64,000 nt of DNA from JALSRD01 sp964476595 (GCA_964476595.1 CAYZCL010000006.1:26748-90747), one strand, 5' to 3'; shown: positions 1-9,123, counted from the stretch's first letter. Notes: generated by a model not told the origin, from the sequence alone. Made by a program: numbers and translations.

Positions 1-243
1 GGCCCCCAGGCAGATGACGGCGTCATAGCCGCCCTTGGCGGCCACTTTCTTGGCCACCAGGGGAATTTCGAAGGCCCCCGGCACCTTGACGATGTCGATG
101 TGATCTTCGGCCGCACCGGACCGTGTCAGGGCATCCAGGGCGCCGCCCACCAGTTTCTCGGTGATGAAGTCGTTGAACCGGCTGACGATGATGGCGAAAC
201 GCTTGTTTTCGGCCAGCAGCCGTCCTTCGATGACTCTGGGCAT
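1..243 (-). CDS. ribH: 6,7-dimethyl-8-ribityllumazine synthase, 3' part missing at window edge
   Basis: This is the first 81 residues of lumazine synthase, which condenses 5-amino-6-ribitylaminouracil with 3,4-dihydroxy-2-butanone 4-phosphate in riboflavin synthesis. The start MPRVIEGRLL is followed by the family blocks FAIIVSRFND (substrate-pocket Phe/Asn) and VKVPGAFEIPLVAKK. The reading frame runs off the left edge. It lies 12 bases downstream of ribBA on the same strand and is clearly part of the rib series. Identification is secure; only the C-terminus is unseen. Confidence 0.93.
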   Translation of the reverse strand, partial: MPRVIEGRLLAENKRFAIIVSRFNDFITEKLVGGALDALTRSGAAEDHIDIVKVPGAFEIPLVAKKVAAKGGYDAVICLGA

Positions 244-255
244 GATGGCATTCTC

Positions 256-1470
256 CTATGGTTTGGCATCCAGGTTGAGCAGGTGGCCCATCTTGAGCTG
301 CTTGCACTCCAGGTAGCAGCGGTTGAACTCGTTGGGCTCGATGCGGATGGGCACCTGCTCCACGACGCTCAGTCCGTATCCCTGGAGGCCCACCAGTTTC
401 TTGGGGTTATTGGTGATCAGGCGCATCTTCTTGACCCCCAGGTCCACCAGCACCTGGGCGCCGATGCCGTAATTGCGCATGTCGGGCTTGAAGCCCAGCT
501 CCACGTTGGCCTCCACCGTGTCCAGGCCCTGATCCTGCAGGCAGTACGCCTTGAGCTTGTTGGCCAGTCCAATGCCGCGGCCCTCCTGTCGGATGTACAG
601 CAGCACCCCTGCGCCCTCCTCGTCCATCATGCGCATGGCGGTGTGCAGCTGGTCGCCGCAGTCGCAGCGCATGGAACCGAAGATGTCGCCCGTCAGGCAC
701 TCGGAGTGCACCCGCACCAGGATGGGCTTTTCGGGGTCGATCTCGCCCTTGACCAGCGCAATGTGCTGGTAGTCGTCCATGTCGTTCTCGTAGAGGATGA
801 TGCGAAACTCGCCGGCGTGGTGCGTGGGGATGGTGGTCTCCACGACGCGGTGCACGAAAATCTCGGTACGCATGCGGTACTCGATCAGGTCGGCGATGGT
901 ACAGATACCGATGCCGTGCTTCCGGCTGAATTCTTCCAGCGAGGGCATGCGCGCCATGGTGCCGTCGTCGTCCATGATCTCGCAGATCACGGCGGCCGGC
1001 TTGAGCCCGGCCAGCCGTGCCAGGTCCACCGACCCCTCGGTCTGGCCGGCACGCACGGTGACCCCGCCCTTGACCGCCCGCAGGGGAAACACGTGGCCCG
1101 GCCGCACCAGATCTTCGGGCTTGGCGTCGTCGGCGATGGCGGTCTGGATGGTGGTGGCGCGGTCGGCGGCCGAGATGCCGGTGGTGACGCCGCTGCGGGC
1201 CTCGATGGAGACCGTGAATCCGGTGGTAAAACGCGAGGTGTTGCGGTCCACCATGGGCGGCAGGCCCAGGGCGTCCACTTTCTCGCCGGTCAGGGCCAGG
1301 CAGATCAGTCCCCGGCCGTACTTGGCCATGAAGTTGATCACCTCAGGGGTGACGAACTGCGCGGCGATGGTCAGGTCGCCCTCGTTTTCGCGGTCCTCGT
1401 CATCGACCAGGATAACCATCTTGCCGGAGCGAATCTCCTTGATTGCGTCTTCGATGGGAATGATGGGCAT
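256..1470 (-). CDS. ribBA: bifunctional DHBP synthase / GTP cyclohydrolase II
   Basis: This 404-residue fused enzyme makes both riboflavin precursors: 3,4-dihydroxy-2-butanone 4-phosphate from ribulose 5-phosphate (residues about 1-200) and the pyrimidine precursor from GTP (about 205-400). The DHBP synthase acidic motif DDEDRENEGD is at 23-32. The cyclohydrolase zinc cysteines are C258, C269 and C271 in the HSEC...MRCDCGDQ block, followed by RQEGRGIGL. Length is normal for RibBA. A 168-base gap separates it from ribE upstream, and an AGGAG ribosome site precedes the ATG. Cytosolic. Confidence 0.97.
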   Translation of the reverse strand: MPIIPIEDAIKEIRSGKMVILVDDEDRENEGDLTIAAQFVTPEVINFMAKYGRGLICLALTGEKVDALGLPPMVDRNTSRFTTGFTVSIEARSGVTTGISAADRATTIQTAIADDAKPEDLVRPGHVFPLRAVKGGVTVRAGQTEGSVDLARLAGLKPAAVICEIMDDDGTMARMPSLEEFSRKHGIGICTIADLIEYRMRTEIFVHRVVETTIPTHHAGEFRIILYENDMDDYQHIALVKGEIDPEKPILVRVHSECLTGDIFGSMRCDCGDQLHTAMRMMDEEGAGVLLYIRQEGRGIGLANKLKAYCLQDQGLDTVEANVELGFKPDMRNYGIGAQVLVDLGVKKMRLITNNPKKLVGLQGYGLSVVEQVPIRIEPNEFNRCYLECKQLKMGHLLNLDAKP

Positions 1471-1516
1471 TGTGTTTGTGTTTCTCCTGTAAAATGTTGC
1501 GGTGTAAGCCTTTCAG

Positions 1517-1547
1517 GTACAAAGGACGATACCCGACCGCTTTGTAC
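1517..1547. repeat. 8-bp perfect inverted repeat in the ribE-ribBA gap
   Basis: The arms GTACAAAG and CTTTGTAC are exact complements separated by 15 bases, 47 bases upstream of the ribBA start. It could form an RNA hairpin in the leader between ribE and ribBA, or be a protein site. No poly-U follows it on the transcribed (minus) strand, so it is not a standard terminator. Its function is unknown. Confidence 0.45.
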
Positions 1548-1638
1548 TTCACGGGCATAGGGGATAGTAATCATCTTCGGGGGCCCTGTCACGTCATCAC
1601 TTTGCGCCGCTGTGCCTTTGCCCCTCCGCGCCCTGCCT

Positions 1639-2316
1639 TTATACAAACCCGAAACGCGCCAGAAAATCGCGGTCCAGGGCGTCTCCGCCACGGCCGTCCC
1701 CGCCCGAGGGGGATTTGCCGGCTGCCATGCGCTGCACGAAACGTTCCACGTACTTGCCGATTAGGTCGGCCTCCAGGTTGACGGCGTCGCCCACCTTCCT
1801 GAAGCCGAGGGTGGTGATGCCTGCGGTGTGGGGGATGATACTGACCGTAAAGCCCTGCCCGTCGCAGGTGTTGACGGTCAGGCTGATGCCGTCCACGGCC
1901 ACCGAACCCTTCTCGATCAGGAAACGGGTGACTTCCGGCGGCGCGCTGAAACCCAGGATGACGGCATTGGCCTCCGCCCGCCGCGACACGATCACACCGG
2001 TGCCGTCCACGTGGCCCGACACCAGGTGCCCGTCCAGGCGATCGGACAGCCGCAGGGCGCGCTCCAGGTTGACCCGCTCCCCCACGGCGGCCTGCGCGAA
2101 GGTCGATCGCGCCAGGGTCTCGGGTGACACGTCCACCGCGAATGTGCGGCCCTCGATCGAAACCGCCGTCAGGCAGGCGCCGCTGACGCTGATACTGTCC
2201 CCCACTTTGCTGCCGTGCAGTTCGAAATCGGCCCGCAGGGTGAAGCGGCGCCCCCCGGCGCCGGCCGGGCGGATGGCGGTGATGGTTGCGAGTCCTTCGA
2301 TGATGCCGGTGAACAT
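1639..2316 (-). CDS. ribE: riboflavin synthase alpha chain
   Basis: This 225-residue enzyme dismutates two lumazine molecules to riboflavin. The chosen start gives the canonical N-terminus MFTGIIEGL; an in-frame ATG 48 bases upstream would add 16 atypical residues. The two lumazine-binding barrels can be followed, the second beginning near GHLVSGHVDGTG. The tail after about residue 200 (GKSPSGGDGRGGD) is a low-complexity extension. It sits between ribD and ribBA in the same orientation. The symbol is ribE or ribC depending on nomenclature. Confidence 0.95.
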   Translation of the reverse strand: MFTGIIEGLATITAIRPAGAGGRRFTLRADFELHGSKVGDSISVSGACLTAVSIEGRTFAVDVSPETLARSTFAQAAVGERVNLERALRLSDRLDGHLVSGHVDGTGVIVSRRAEANAVILGFSAPPEVTRFLIEKGSVAVDGISLTVNTCDGQGFTVSIIPHTAGITTLGFRKVGDAVNLEADLIGKYVERFVQRMAAGKSPSGGDGRGGDALDRDFLARFGFV

Positions 2317-2439
2317 GGGTTTTCTGTTTTCCAGGTTTCCGCGGCGTTGTCGAAATTCAAACATGAACCGCCCGCGTGGTCCTCACTGAAAACGGCCGGG
2401 ACACAGCGCCGACGCGCTCCCGTCCGCCTGTCCGCCTTT

Positions 2440-3567
2440 TCAGTCAAACCGGGGCTCTTTCCCGCCTGTTTCCCCGAGATAGCCCTCGATGAGCACGTCG
2501 TCTTCGATACGACGCACGCGCATCCGGTGCAGCACGCGGGCGTCGGCCATGCGGTCGGGACCGACGCCGCGAAAGAGCGGCACGCCGTCGTCGCCCCCCA
2601 GCAGCTTGGGCGCCAGAAAGAGCATCAGCTTGTCGATCACGCCGGCCGCCAGCGCCGCCGCCGAGATACGGCTGCCGCCCTCGATCAGGCAGCCGGCCAC
2701 CTGCATGCGGCCCAGCTGCGCCATGACGGCGTCGATGTCCACGCGGCCGTCGGCCGTGGCAACGGTCTCGATCCTGGCGCCGGCCGCCTCCAGGCGGCGG
2801 CGCCGATCCGCGGGGGCATCAGGTCCGCAAAAGATTAATGTATCAGAATCCGAGTCCACCTGCAAGACGGCGGCCTTCTCGTCCATGGACAGGTGTGTGT
2901 CCAGGATCACCCGCAGGGGGTCGCGGGCGGGTCTTCCGGGTTCCAGCCGGGTGGTCAGGCGCGGGTCGTCGGTGCGGATGGTGTTGACGCCCACCAGGAT
3001 GGCGTCCAGTTCGTGGCGCAACTCGTGGACCCGGCGGCGCGAGGCCGGGCCGCTGATCCAGCGGGCGTCCCCGCTGCGGGTGGCGATGCGGCCGTCCAGG
3101 GTGGCGGCGCACTTGAGCACCACGAAGGGCCGTCCCGTGGTGATGTACTTGATGAAGGTTTCGTTGAGCCGACGGGCTTCGTCTGCGCACAGGCCGCATT
3201 CCACGGCCACGCCATGGGCCTTGAGGAAGGCGTTACCGCCGCCGGTCACCGAGGGGTTGGGGTCTTCCATAGCCACCACCACGCGCCGGATGCCGGCCTC
3301 CAGGATCTTGCGCGTGCACGGCGGCGTGCGGCCGGTGTGGTTGCAAGGCTCCAGGGTGACGTAGAGATCGGCGCCGCGGCTGCGCGGACCGGCATCGTCG
3401 ATGGCGTTGACCTCGGCGTGGGCCTGCCCCACGGCCCGGTGCCATCCCCGGCCGACGATGCGGCCGTCCCTGACTACCACGGCGCCCACCATGGGGTTGG
3501 GCGAAACAAAACCGCGCCCCAGGGCCGCCAGCTCCAGGGCGCGTCGCATGAAATCCCGATCGTTCAT
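2440..3567 (-). CDS. ribD: bifunctional diaminohydroxyphosphoribosylaminopyrimidine deaminase / uracil reductase
   Basis: This 375-residue enzyme carries out the second and third steps of the pyrimidine branch of riboflavin synthesis. The N-terminal deaminase has the zinc site H50-A-E (QAHAEVNAI) with C75 and C84 (EPCNHTGRTPPC). The C-terminal reductase begins near residue 145 (RPFVVLKCAATLDGRIA) and contains the NADPH-binding block EGGSRISAAAL. It follows nrdR by 27 bases and precedes ribE. Length and domain order are typical. Confidence 0.96.
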   Translation of the reverse strand: MNDRDFMRRALELAALGRGFVSPNPMVGAVVVRDGRIVGRGWHRAVGQAHAEVNAIDDAGPRSRGADLYVTLEPCNHTGRTPPCTRKILEAGIRRVVVAMEDPNPSVTGGGNAFLKAHGVAVECGLCADEARRLNETFIKYITTGRPFVVLKCAATLDGRIATRSGDARWISGPASRRRVHELRHELDAILVGVNTIRTDDPRLTTRLEPGRPARDPLRVILDTHLSMDEKAAVLQVDSDSDTLIFCGPDAPADRRRRLEAAGARIETVATADGRVDIDAVMAQLGRMQVAGCLIEGGSRISAAALAAGVIDKLMLFLAPKLLGGDDGVPLFRGVGPDRMADARVLHRMRVRRIEDDVLIEGYLGETGGKEPRFD

Positions 3568-3594
3568 CGGTCCTGTTTTCTTTGGTGCACAGCC

Positions 3595-4047
3595 TTACTG
3601 GCTGAGCAGGTTCTTCAATTCGTCCACGAAGTCGTTGACGTCCTTGAACTCGCGGTAGACGGAGGCAAAGCGCACGTAGGCCACGTCGTCCAGTTCGTGC
3701 AGCCGGGTGATGATCCGCTCTCCGATCTCCCGCGAGGGAATTTCCTTCTTGCCGGTCTCGCGCAGGTCGCGCTCCAGTTCGTCCACGAACTCGTCGATGA
3801 CGTCCATGCTGATGTCGCGCTTCTCGCAGGCCTTCTGGATACCGGAGCGCACCTTCTCGCGGTTGAAGACCTCCCGGCGGCCGTCCTTCTTGATGATCAT
3901 GATCGGGATCTCTTCGATGTGCTCGTAAGTGGTGAACCGGCGACGGCACTCGATGCACTCCCGGCGGCGACGGATGACGTCCCCGTTCTTGCTCAGCCTG
4001 GAGTCGATGACCTTGTTGTTGATCTCACCGCAGAACGGACATTTCAT
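3595..4047 (-). CDS. nrdR: transcriptional repressor NrdR
   Basis: This 150-residue zinc-ribbon/ATP-cone repressor of ribonucleotide reductase genes senses ATP/dATP. The zinc ribbon is C3-P-F-C6 and C31-I-E-C34, followed by RRRFTTYE and the ATP-cone (about 49-139, KKDGRREVFNREKV). The MKCPFCG start is diagnostic. Its ATG overlaps the stop of the dCMP deaminase gene (ATGA), suggesting translational coupling. A likely target in this window is nrdJ, whose promoter carries an NrdR-box-like sequence at 42853-42868. Confidence 0.97.
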   Translation of the reverse strand: MKCPFCGEINNKVIDSRLSKNGDVIRRRRECIECRRRFTTYEHIEEIPIMIIKKDGRREVFNREKVRSGIQKACEKRDISMDVIDEFVDELERDLRETGKKEIPSREIGERIITRLHELDDVAYVRFASVYREFKDVNDFVDELKNLLSQ

Positions 4048-4523
4048 GCTGGCCCCCCCGTCTGGCTTGGATCGCACCCGATCTGGATCACCTCCACGCC
4101 GGCCTCGCCGAACATCTCGCGGGACATGTCGTCGGCGTAGCCGGATTGGTACAGGATGCGTCGGATGCCGGCGTTGATGATCATCTTGGAACAGATGGAA
4201 CACGGCAGGTTGGTGCAGTACAGGGTGGCGTCCTTGATGGACACCCCGTGGTAGGCAGCCTGGATGATGGCGTTCTGCTCGGCGTGAATGCCGCGGCACA
4301 GCTCGTGGCGCTGCCCCGAAGGGACCTTGAGACGCTCCCGCAGGCAGCCGGTTTCGATGCAGTGGCGTACCCCGGAGGGCGCGCCGTTGTACCCGGTGGA
4401 CAGGATGCGCTTGTCCTTGACGATCACCGCCCCCACCATGCGGCGCAGGCAGGTGGAACGCCTGGCCACCAGCAGCGCAATTTCCATGAAATAGGTTTCC
4501 CACGAAGGGCGTTTGTCTTCCAA
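4044..4523 (-). CDS. dCMP deaminase family protein
   Basis: This 159-residue cytidine/deoxycytidylate deaminase has the zinc site H80-A-E82 with C108 and C111 (NLPCSIC), and the STGYNGAPSG loop typical of dCMP deaminases (ComEB/Dcd type). It would convert dCMP to dUMP for dTMP synthesis. It lies directly upstream of nrdR and downstream of rpiB, so nucleotide precursor supply and RNR repression are co-transcribed. ComEB-like naming is possible but a competence role is not implied. Confidence 0.92.
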   Translation of the reverse strand: MEDKRPSWETYFMEIALLVARRSTCLRRMVGAVIVKDKRILSTGYNGAPSGVRHCIETGCLRERLKVPSGQRHELCRGIHAEQNAIIQAAYHGVSIKDATLYCTNLPCSICSKMIINAGIRRILYQSGYADDMSREMFGEAGVEVIQIGCDPSQTGGPA

Positions 4524-4558
4524 TGGCCGCTCCCACCGGTTTGTGCTGAAAAAGGCGT

Positions 4559-5032
4559 CTACAGGTTCTTCACTACGGCCTCGGCGTCGAAATCGTTGAA
4601 CTGCTCGATACGCAGCTGGTGGCGGCCGCCCTCGAAGGGCTCCTCCAGCCAGGTGTCGACGATCTCTTTGGCCAGCACGTCGCCGATGACCCGGCCGCCC
4701 ATGACCAGGATGTTGGCGTCGTTATGGCGTCGGCTCATCATGGCCGCAAAGAGGTCGTTGCACAGCGCCGCCCGCACGCGCGGGAACTTGTTGGCCACCA
4801 TGGACATGCCCAGACCGGTGCCGCACAGCAGAATGCCGCGCGGAAACTTCCCGGCCGATACGCGGGCGGCCACTTGCATGCCGAAATCGGGGTAGTTGCA
4901 GGAATCCTGGCTGTGGGTGCCTACGTCCTCGACCGTTATGCCAAGCCCCTGCAGGTGCTGCTTGACGATCTCCTTGAGGGGAAAGGCGGCGTGGTCGCTT
5001 CCGATGACGATGGTTTTCGAATGATCATTCAT
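4559..5032 (-). CDS. rpiB: ribose 5-phosphate isomerase B
   Basis: This 157-residue RpiB/LacAB-family isomerase interconverts ribose 5-phosphate and ribulose 5-phosphate. The start MNDHSKTIVIGSDHAAF contains the GSDHAG-type phosphate/substrate motif, and LCGTGLGMSMVANK carries the catalytic cysteine and oxyanion loop. The ATG overlaps the fabF stop. Its product is the direct substrate for the DHBP synthase half of RibBA downstream in the same series, a sensible functional link. Confidence 0.94.
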   Translation of the reverse strand: MNDHSKTIVIGSDHAAFPLKEIVKQHLQGLGITVEDVGTHSQDSCNYPDFGMQVAARVSAGKFPRGILLCGTGLGMSMVANKFPRVRAALCNDLFAAMMSRRHNDANILVMGGRVIGDVLAKEIVDTWLEEPFEGGRHQLRIEQFNDFDAEAVVKNL

Positions 5033-6276
5033 GTCGCATCCTCCACCGCCCCCAGGATCAGCGAGGCGTTGGTGCCCCCGAAACCGAAGGAGTTGCTCAG
5101 GGCGTAGCGTACCTTGGCCCGCCGGGCCTTGTTGGGCACGTAATCCAGGTCGCACTCCTCGCCGGGGTGGTCGAAGTTGATGGTGGGCGGAATGATCCCC
5201 TCCAGAATGGTCAGGGCCGTAAACACGGTTTCGATGCCGCCGGCCCCACCCAGCAGGTGTCCGGTCATGGACTTGGTGGAGCTGATGGGGATCTTGCGGG
5301 CGTGCTCCCCGAACACGGTCTTCATGGCCCGTGTCTCGTACAGATCGTTGAGGGGCGTCGAGGTGCCGTGGGCGTTGATGTAGTCGATGCGGTCGGCGGT
5401 GAGGCCGGCGTCATCCAGGGCGGCCTGCATGCAGCGGGCGGCGCCTTCTCCGTCGGGAGACGGTGCCGTCATGTGATAGCCGTCTCCGCTCATGCCGAAA
5501 CCCACGATCTCGGCGTAGATGTGCGCCCCGCGCTCCAAGGCGCTTTCCAGCGGCTCGATGACCATGATGCCGCTGCCCTCGCCCACCACGAACCCGTCGC
5601 GGTCGCGGTCGAAGGGCCGCGAGGCCTTCTCGGGTTCGTCATTGCGCGTGGAAAGCGCCTTCATGGCGTTGAAGCCGGAGATGCAGGTGGGCGTCACCAC
5701 GGCCTCCACACCGCCTGTGATCATGGCGTCGGCACGGCCGCTCTGCACCAGTTTGAAGGCGTCCCCAACGGCGTGCGAGCCAGCGGCACAGGCCGTGGCG
5801 ATGGAGGTGTTGGGACCCTTGGCCCCCAGGTGAATGGAAATCATGCCCGGCGCCATGTTGCCGATCATCAGGGGGATCAGGAAAGGGCTGACCCGCTTGG
5901 GGCCCTTTTCCACCAGGATCATGTAGTTGTCTTCCAGCACCGAGAGCCCACCGATACCGCAACCGGTGATGACCCCCACACGGTGAGCGTTGGCGCTGTC
6001 GATCACCAGGCCGGAGTCCTCCAGCGCCATGCGCGCGGCGGCCACGGCATACATGATAAACAGCGGGGTGCGTCGCGCCTCCTTGCGGGGCATGAAATCA
6101 AGGGGGTCGAATCCCCTGACCTCGCCGGCGATCTTGGTATCGAACTTGGTGGTATCGAAACGGGTGATGGGGCCGATGCCTGATTTTCCCGCGCACAGCG
6201 CTTCCCAGGTCTCCCTGACGCCGATGGCCAGCGGGGTGAGCAGACCGACCCCGGTAATGACGACACGCCTCTTCAA
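5029..6276 (-). CDS. fabF: beta-ketoacyl-ACP synthase II
   Basis: This 415-residue condensing enzyme elongates fatty acids. The catalytic triad is C163 (TACAAGSHA), H303 (NAHGTSTPLND) and H340 (KSMTGHLLGGAGG). The C-terminus ends with NSFGFGGTNASL as in FabF. An AGGAGG-like site precedes the ATG. It lies downstream of acpP after a 163-base gap that contains an inverted repeat, so its level may be set separately from acpP. Confidence 0.97.
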   Translation of the reverse strand: MKRRVVITGVGLLTPLAIGVRETWEALCAGKSGIGPITRFDTTKFDTKIAGEVRGFDPLDFMPRKEARRTPLFIMYAVAAARMALEDSGLVIDSANAHRVGVITGCGIGGLSVLEDNYMILVEKGPKRVSPFLIPLMIGNMAPGMISIHLGAKGPNTSIATACAAGSHAVGDAFKLVQSGRADAMITGGVEAVVTPTCISGFNAMKALSTRNDEPEKASRPFDRDRDGFVVGEGSGIMVIEPLESALERGAHIYAEIVGFGMSGDGYHMTAPSPDGEGAARCMQAALDDAGLTADRIDYINAHGTSTPLNDLYETRAMKTVFGEHARKIPISSTKSMTGHLLGGAGGIETVFTALTILEGIIPPTINFDHPGEECDLDYVPNKARRAKVRYALSNSFGFGGTNASLILGAVEDAT

Positions 6277-6367
6277 AAACGCCTCCTTCTCGATGGTTCA
6301 GCTGCTGAACCGGTTTTCACGGGCCCCTCCCCCGGGGTGGAGGCCCACCGCTCGTTTTCCGTTGCAG

Positions 6368-6417
6368 GGTATCCGCCGGCGGCCGTTGCCGGGCGTCGCC
6401 GTGGATCGGCGGATACC
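6368..6417. repeat. 10-bp inverted repeat between acpP and fabF
   Basis: The arms GGTATCCGCC (6368-6377) and GGCGGATACC (6408-6417) are exact complements; the 30-base loop is itself GC-rich and can fold. It lies in the transcribed gap between acpP and fabF. It could be an attenuator or mRNA-stability element, since acpP is usually expressed far above its neighbours. There is no U-run. Confidence 0.45.
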
Positions 6418-6439
6418 GGTCGATGCAGTCGCCCGTCCC

Positions 6440-6676
6440 CTACAGGTGAGACTGGGTGTACTCGATGGCATCCTTAACGGTGACCATCTTTTCTGCATCT
6501 TCGTCGGGGATGTCGATGTCGAATTCCTCTTCCATGGTCATGATGAGTTCCACCAGGTCCAGGGAGTCGGCCCCCAGGTCGTCCACGAAAGAAGCCTCCG
6601 GCACCACTTCCTCGATATCCACACTGAGTTTGTCCGCGATGATCTTCTTTACTTTTTCAACGACTGCGTCTGACAT
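6440..6676 (-). CDS. acpP: acyl carrier protein
   Basis: This 78-residue acidic protein has the 4'-phosphopantetheine serine S38 in GADSLDLVELIMTMEEEF. It carries acyl chains between fatty acid synthase enzymes. It lies 24 bases downstream of fabG and has a good ribosome site (AAGGAG). Length and sequence are typical of the primary fatty-acid ACP rather than a specialised one. Confidence 0.97.
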   Translation of the reverse strand: MSDAVVEKVKKIIADKLSVDIEEVVPEASFVDDLGADSLDLVELIMTMEEEFDIDIPDEDAEKMVTVKDAIEYTQSHL

Positions 6677-6700
6677 TGCTTGTATTCTCCTTTAACGGGG

Positions 6701-7447
6701 TTACATGTACATTCCACCACTGACGTGGATCACCTGTCCGGTGATGTAGGCGGCACCTTCCGATGCCAGGAAAATCACGGCCGCGGCGATGTCCTCGGGG
6801 GTCCCGACCCGCTTGAGCGGGATCTGGCTGACCATGGCCTCGCGGGCCTTGTCGGTCACGGCCGCGGTCATGTCGGTCTCCACATAGCCGGGCGCCACCG
6901 CGTTGGCGGTGATGCCCCGCGAAGCCAGTTCCCGGGCCACGGCACGGGTCAGGCCGATGATGCCGGCCTTGGAGGCTACGTAATTGGTCTGACCGGCGTT
7001 GCCGGCGAAGGCCACCACCGACGACAGGTTGATGATGCGCCCACCGCGCTGCTTCATCATGGGCTTGGCCGCCGCCCGACAGCACAGGAAAGCGCCCTTG
7101 AGGTTGGTGTCGAGGACCGCGTCCCAGTCGTCCGTCTTCATGCGCACCAGCAAGCCGTCGCGGGTCACGCCGGCGTTGTTGACCAGCACGTCCACCCGGC
7201 CGGTGGCCTCCAGCACCTGCTGGAAGAAGGACGCCACGTCCGCTTCGGCCGACACGTCGGCTTTCAGGCCGGTAGCCTGTCCGCCGGCGGCGGCCACCAG
7301 CGCCTCGGTCTCGCGGGCGGCCTCTTCGGCCGAGTGGTAATTGAAGAAAATGCGCGCCCCCTCCGCGGCGAAAGCCACGCACACGGCCCGGCCGATGCCT
7401 CTTGAGCCGCCGGTGACGATTACGGTGCGCGGCTCCCCGCCCGTCAT
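6701..7447 (-). CDS. fabG: 3-oxoacyl-ACP reductase
   Basis: This 248-residue short-chain dehydrogenase reduces 3-oxoacyl-ACP with NADPH. The cofactor loop is TGGSRGIGRA (12-21), the NNAG motif is near 90-93, and the catalytic residues are S143, Y156 and K160 (TNYVASKAG). The start ATG overlaps the stop of the acyl-CoA dehydrogenase (ATGA). Its position directly before acpP and fabF supports the fatty-acid assignment over other SDR roles. Confidence 0.94.
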   Translation of the reverse strand: MTGGEPRTVIVTGGSRGIGRAVCVAFAAEGARIFFNYHSAEEAARETEALVAAAGGQATGLKADVSAEADVASFFQQVLEATGRVDVLVNNAGVTRDGLLVRMKTDDWDAVLDTNLKGAFLCCRAAAKPMMKQRGGRIINLSSVVAFAGNAGQTNYVASKAGIIGLTRAVARELASRGITANAVAPGYVETDMTAAVTDKAREAMVSQIPLKRVGTPEDIAAAVIFLASEGAAYITGQVIHVSGGMYM

Positions 7448-9117
7448 GAGGACCTCCCGAAGAGGATATCGGCGGCCCGGTCCATATCCCGGTACACGCC
7501 GCGGCAGCTCTGCATGAGCTCTTCACAGGCCAGTTTCGGCAGGAAATCGGCCACCGCGTCGTCGGGCATGCCGGCCGTGCCCAGACAGATGTGCATGCCC
7601 CGCTGGCAGACCATCTGCCCCACCTCGGCCGCGAAGATGCGCGCCGCCAGAACGGTCTTTTCGGCGTCGGCGTCACCGGCGTCGCTCAGCCGGCCGGCCT
7701 TGCGCGCCAGGGCCGCCCCCACTTCCACCCAGGTCATCATGTCGGCCAGGGCGAACATAACGGCCTGCTGGCGGGTGAGGCGGTTCTTGTGGGCCAGGAA
7801 GACGGCCTCGTTGACCGCCCGGGCGGCCCGGGCGTAAACATCGTAGCCGGCGTCGGGCCCCGAGGCGGCCCGTTTCTCCATCTCCTCGGCAATGGCCGTG
7901 TAGAAACCGCCCTTGGTCTTCCAGGTCTTCTTCCAGCGAAAGGTGCTGATGATGCTCTGCTGGATCTCGCTGGTGCCCTCGTAGATGCAGGTGATCTTGA
8001 CGTCGCGCTTGATTTTTTCGACCTCGAACTCGGTGATGTAGCCGTATCCGCCCAGGGCCTGCATGCCGTCGTCGGCGCAGCGGTTGGCCGCCTCGGTGGT
8101 GAACAGTTTGGCGATGGAACCCTCCACCTGGCGGTCCTCGTCGCTGGCGTCCAGCAGCCGGGCGACCTCCTCGATGTGCGCCGCGGCCGCCGCCAGCCGC
8201 ACGGCGTGGGGCACCACCAGCTTGTGGGTGTAGCCTTGCTTTTCGGACAGGGGGGTGCCGAACTGCACGCGCTCCTGGGCATAGGGGATCACAATGCCCA
8301 GGGCGGCCTCGGCGGCGCCCAGCGCCATGGAGGCCACCATCAGGCGCGTGTAGCCGAAGACCTTGTTGGCCTGCTTGAGTCCCTGGCCCGGCACGCCGCC
8401 GATGAGGTTCCCGGCCGGCACCTCCACGTCGGTGAAGGTCAGCGGGGAGGTGTTGGAGGCCCGGATGCCGTGCTTCTCCTCGCCCTTGCCCTGCTGGAAA
8501 CCGGGGGTGCCCTTTTCGACCACGAAAAAGCTGGGCCCCTCGGGAGTCTTGGCCAGCAGGGTGATAAAATCCGCGTACCCACCGGTGGAGATGAACTGTT
8601 TGGTGCCGTTGATGCGGTAAGCCGTCACGGCCCCGCTGTCGTCGGTCACGGGCTCCGCCCTGGTCTTGAGTGCGGCCAGATTGCTGCCGGCCCCGGGCTC
8701 GGTGACGGCGTAGGCCACCAGGGCGCCGCGCTCGGCGATGGCGCCCAGCCACCTGGCTTTCTGCTCCTCGGTCCCGCCCACCAGCAGTGGGTCGGCCCCC
8801 AGCTGAATGGCGAAAAAGGCCGTGCCGATGCCCAGGCAGATCTTGGCCATGGCCCGGGTGACGGCGCAACAGTCCAAGGCGCCGCCGCCCATGCCGCCGT
8901 ATTGCTCGGGAATGAACAACAGCTGGAGCCCGATGTCCGGGCTGAGCAGCTGCCGGATCACGTCCTCGGGAAAGGTCTCGGTGCGGTCGTATTCCAGGAT
9001 CTTCTCACGGGTGAGCATGCGCTTGCGCACCTGGGAGACGATGTCCAGGATCATCTGCCGTGACTCGGCGTCGAGTCCCCTGCCGGTGGGTTCCGATCTG
9101 AATTGCGTCGCCAGCAT
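7444..9117 (-). CDS. acyl-CoA dehydrogenase family protein (long form)
   Basis: This 557-residue flavoprotein has the FAD-binding motif AYAVTEPGAGSN and the catalytic glutamate block CIYEGTSEIQ, plus the ALGGYGYITEFEVEKIKRD signature. About 150 residues after the catalytic region form an extra C-terminal helical domain, as in several long bacterial acyl-CoA dehydrogenases. It would oxidise an acyl-CoA (or run in reverse). Notably it sits between rpmF and fabG, where many bacteria have plsX-fabH-fabD, and is coupled to fabG by an overlapping stop/start. The substrate cannot be told. Confidence 0.9.
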   Translation of the reverse strand: MLATQFRSEPTGRGLDAESRQMILDIVSQVRKRMLTREKILEYDRTETFPEDVIRQLLSPDIGLQLLFIPEQYGGMGGGALDCCAVTRAMAKICLGIGTAFFAIQLGADPLLVGGTEEQKARWLGAIAERGALVAYAVTEPGAGSNLAALKTRAEPVTDDSGAVTAYRINGTKQFISTGGYADFITLLAKTPEGPSFFVVEKGTPGFQQGKGEEKHGIRASNTSPLTFTDVEVPAGNLIGGVPGQGLKQANKVFGYTRLMVASMALGAAEAALGIVIPYAQERVQFGTPLSEKQGYTHKLVVPHAVRLAAAAAHIEEVARLLDASDEDRQVEGSIAKLFTTEAANRCADDGMQALGGYGYITEFEVEKIKRDVKITCIYEGTSEIQQSIISTFRWKKTWKTKGGFYTAIAEEMEKRAASGPDAGYDVYARAARAVNEAVFLAHKNRLTRQQAVMFALADMMTWVEVGAALARKAGRLSDAGDADAEKTVLAARIFAAEVGQMVCQRGMHICLGTAGMPDDAVADFLPKLACEELMQSCRGVYRDMDRAADILFGRSS

Positions 9118-9123
9118 GAGCGG

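Noticed and set aside
1471..1638. FMN riboswitch upstream of ribBA
   Set aside because: The conserved RFN-element boxes are missing; only a simple inverted repeat is present.
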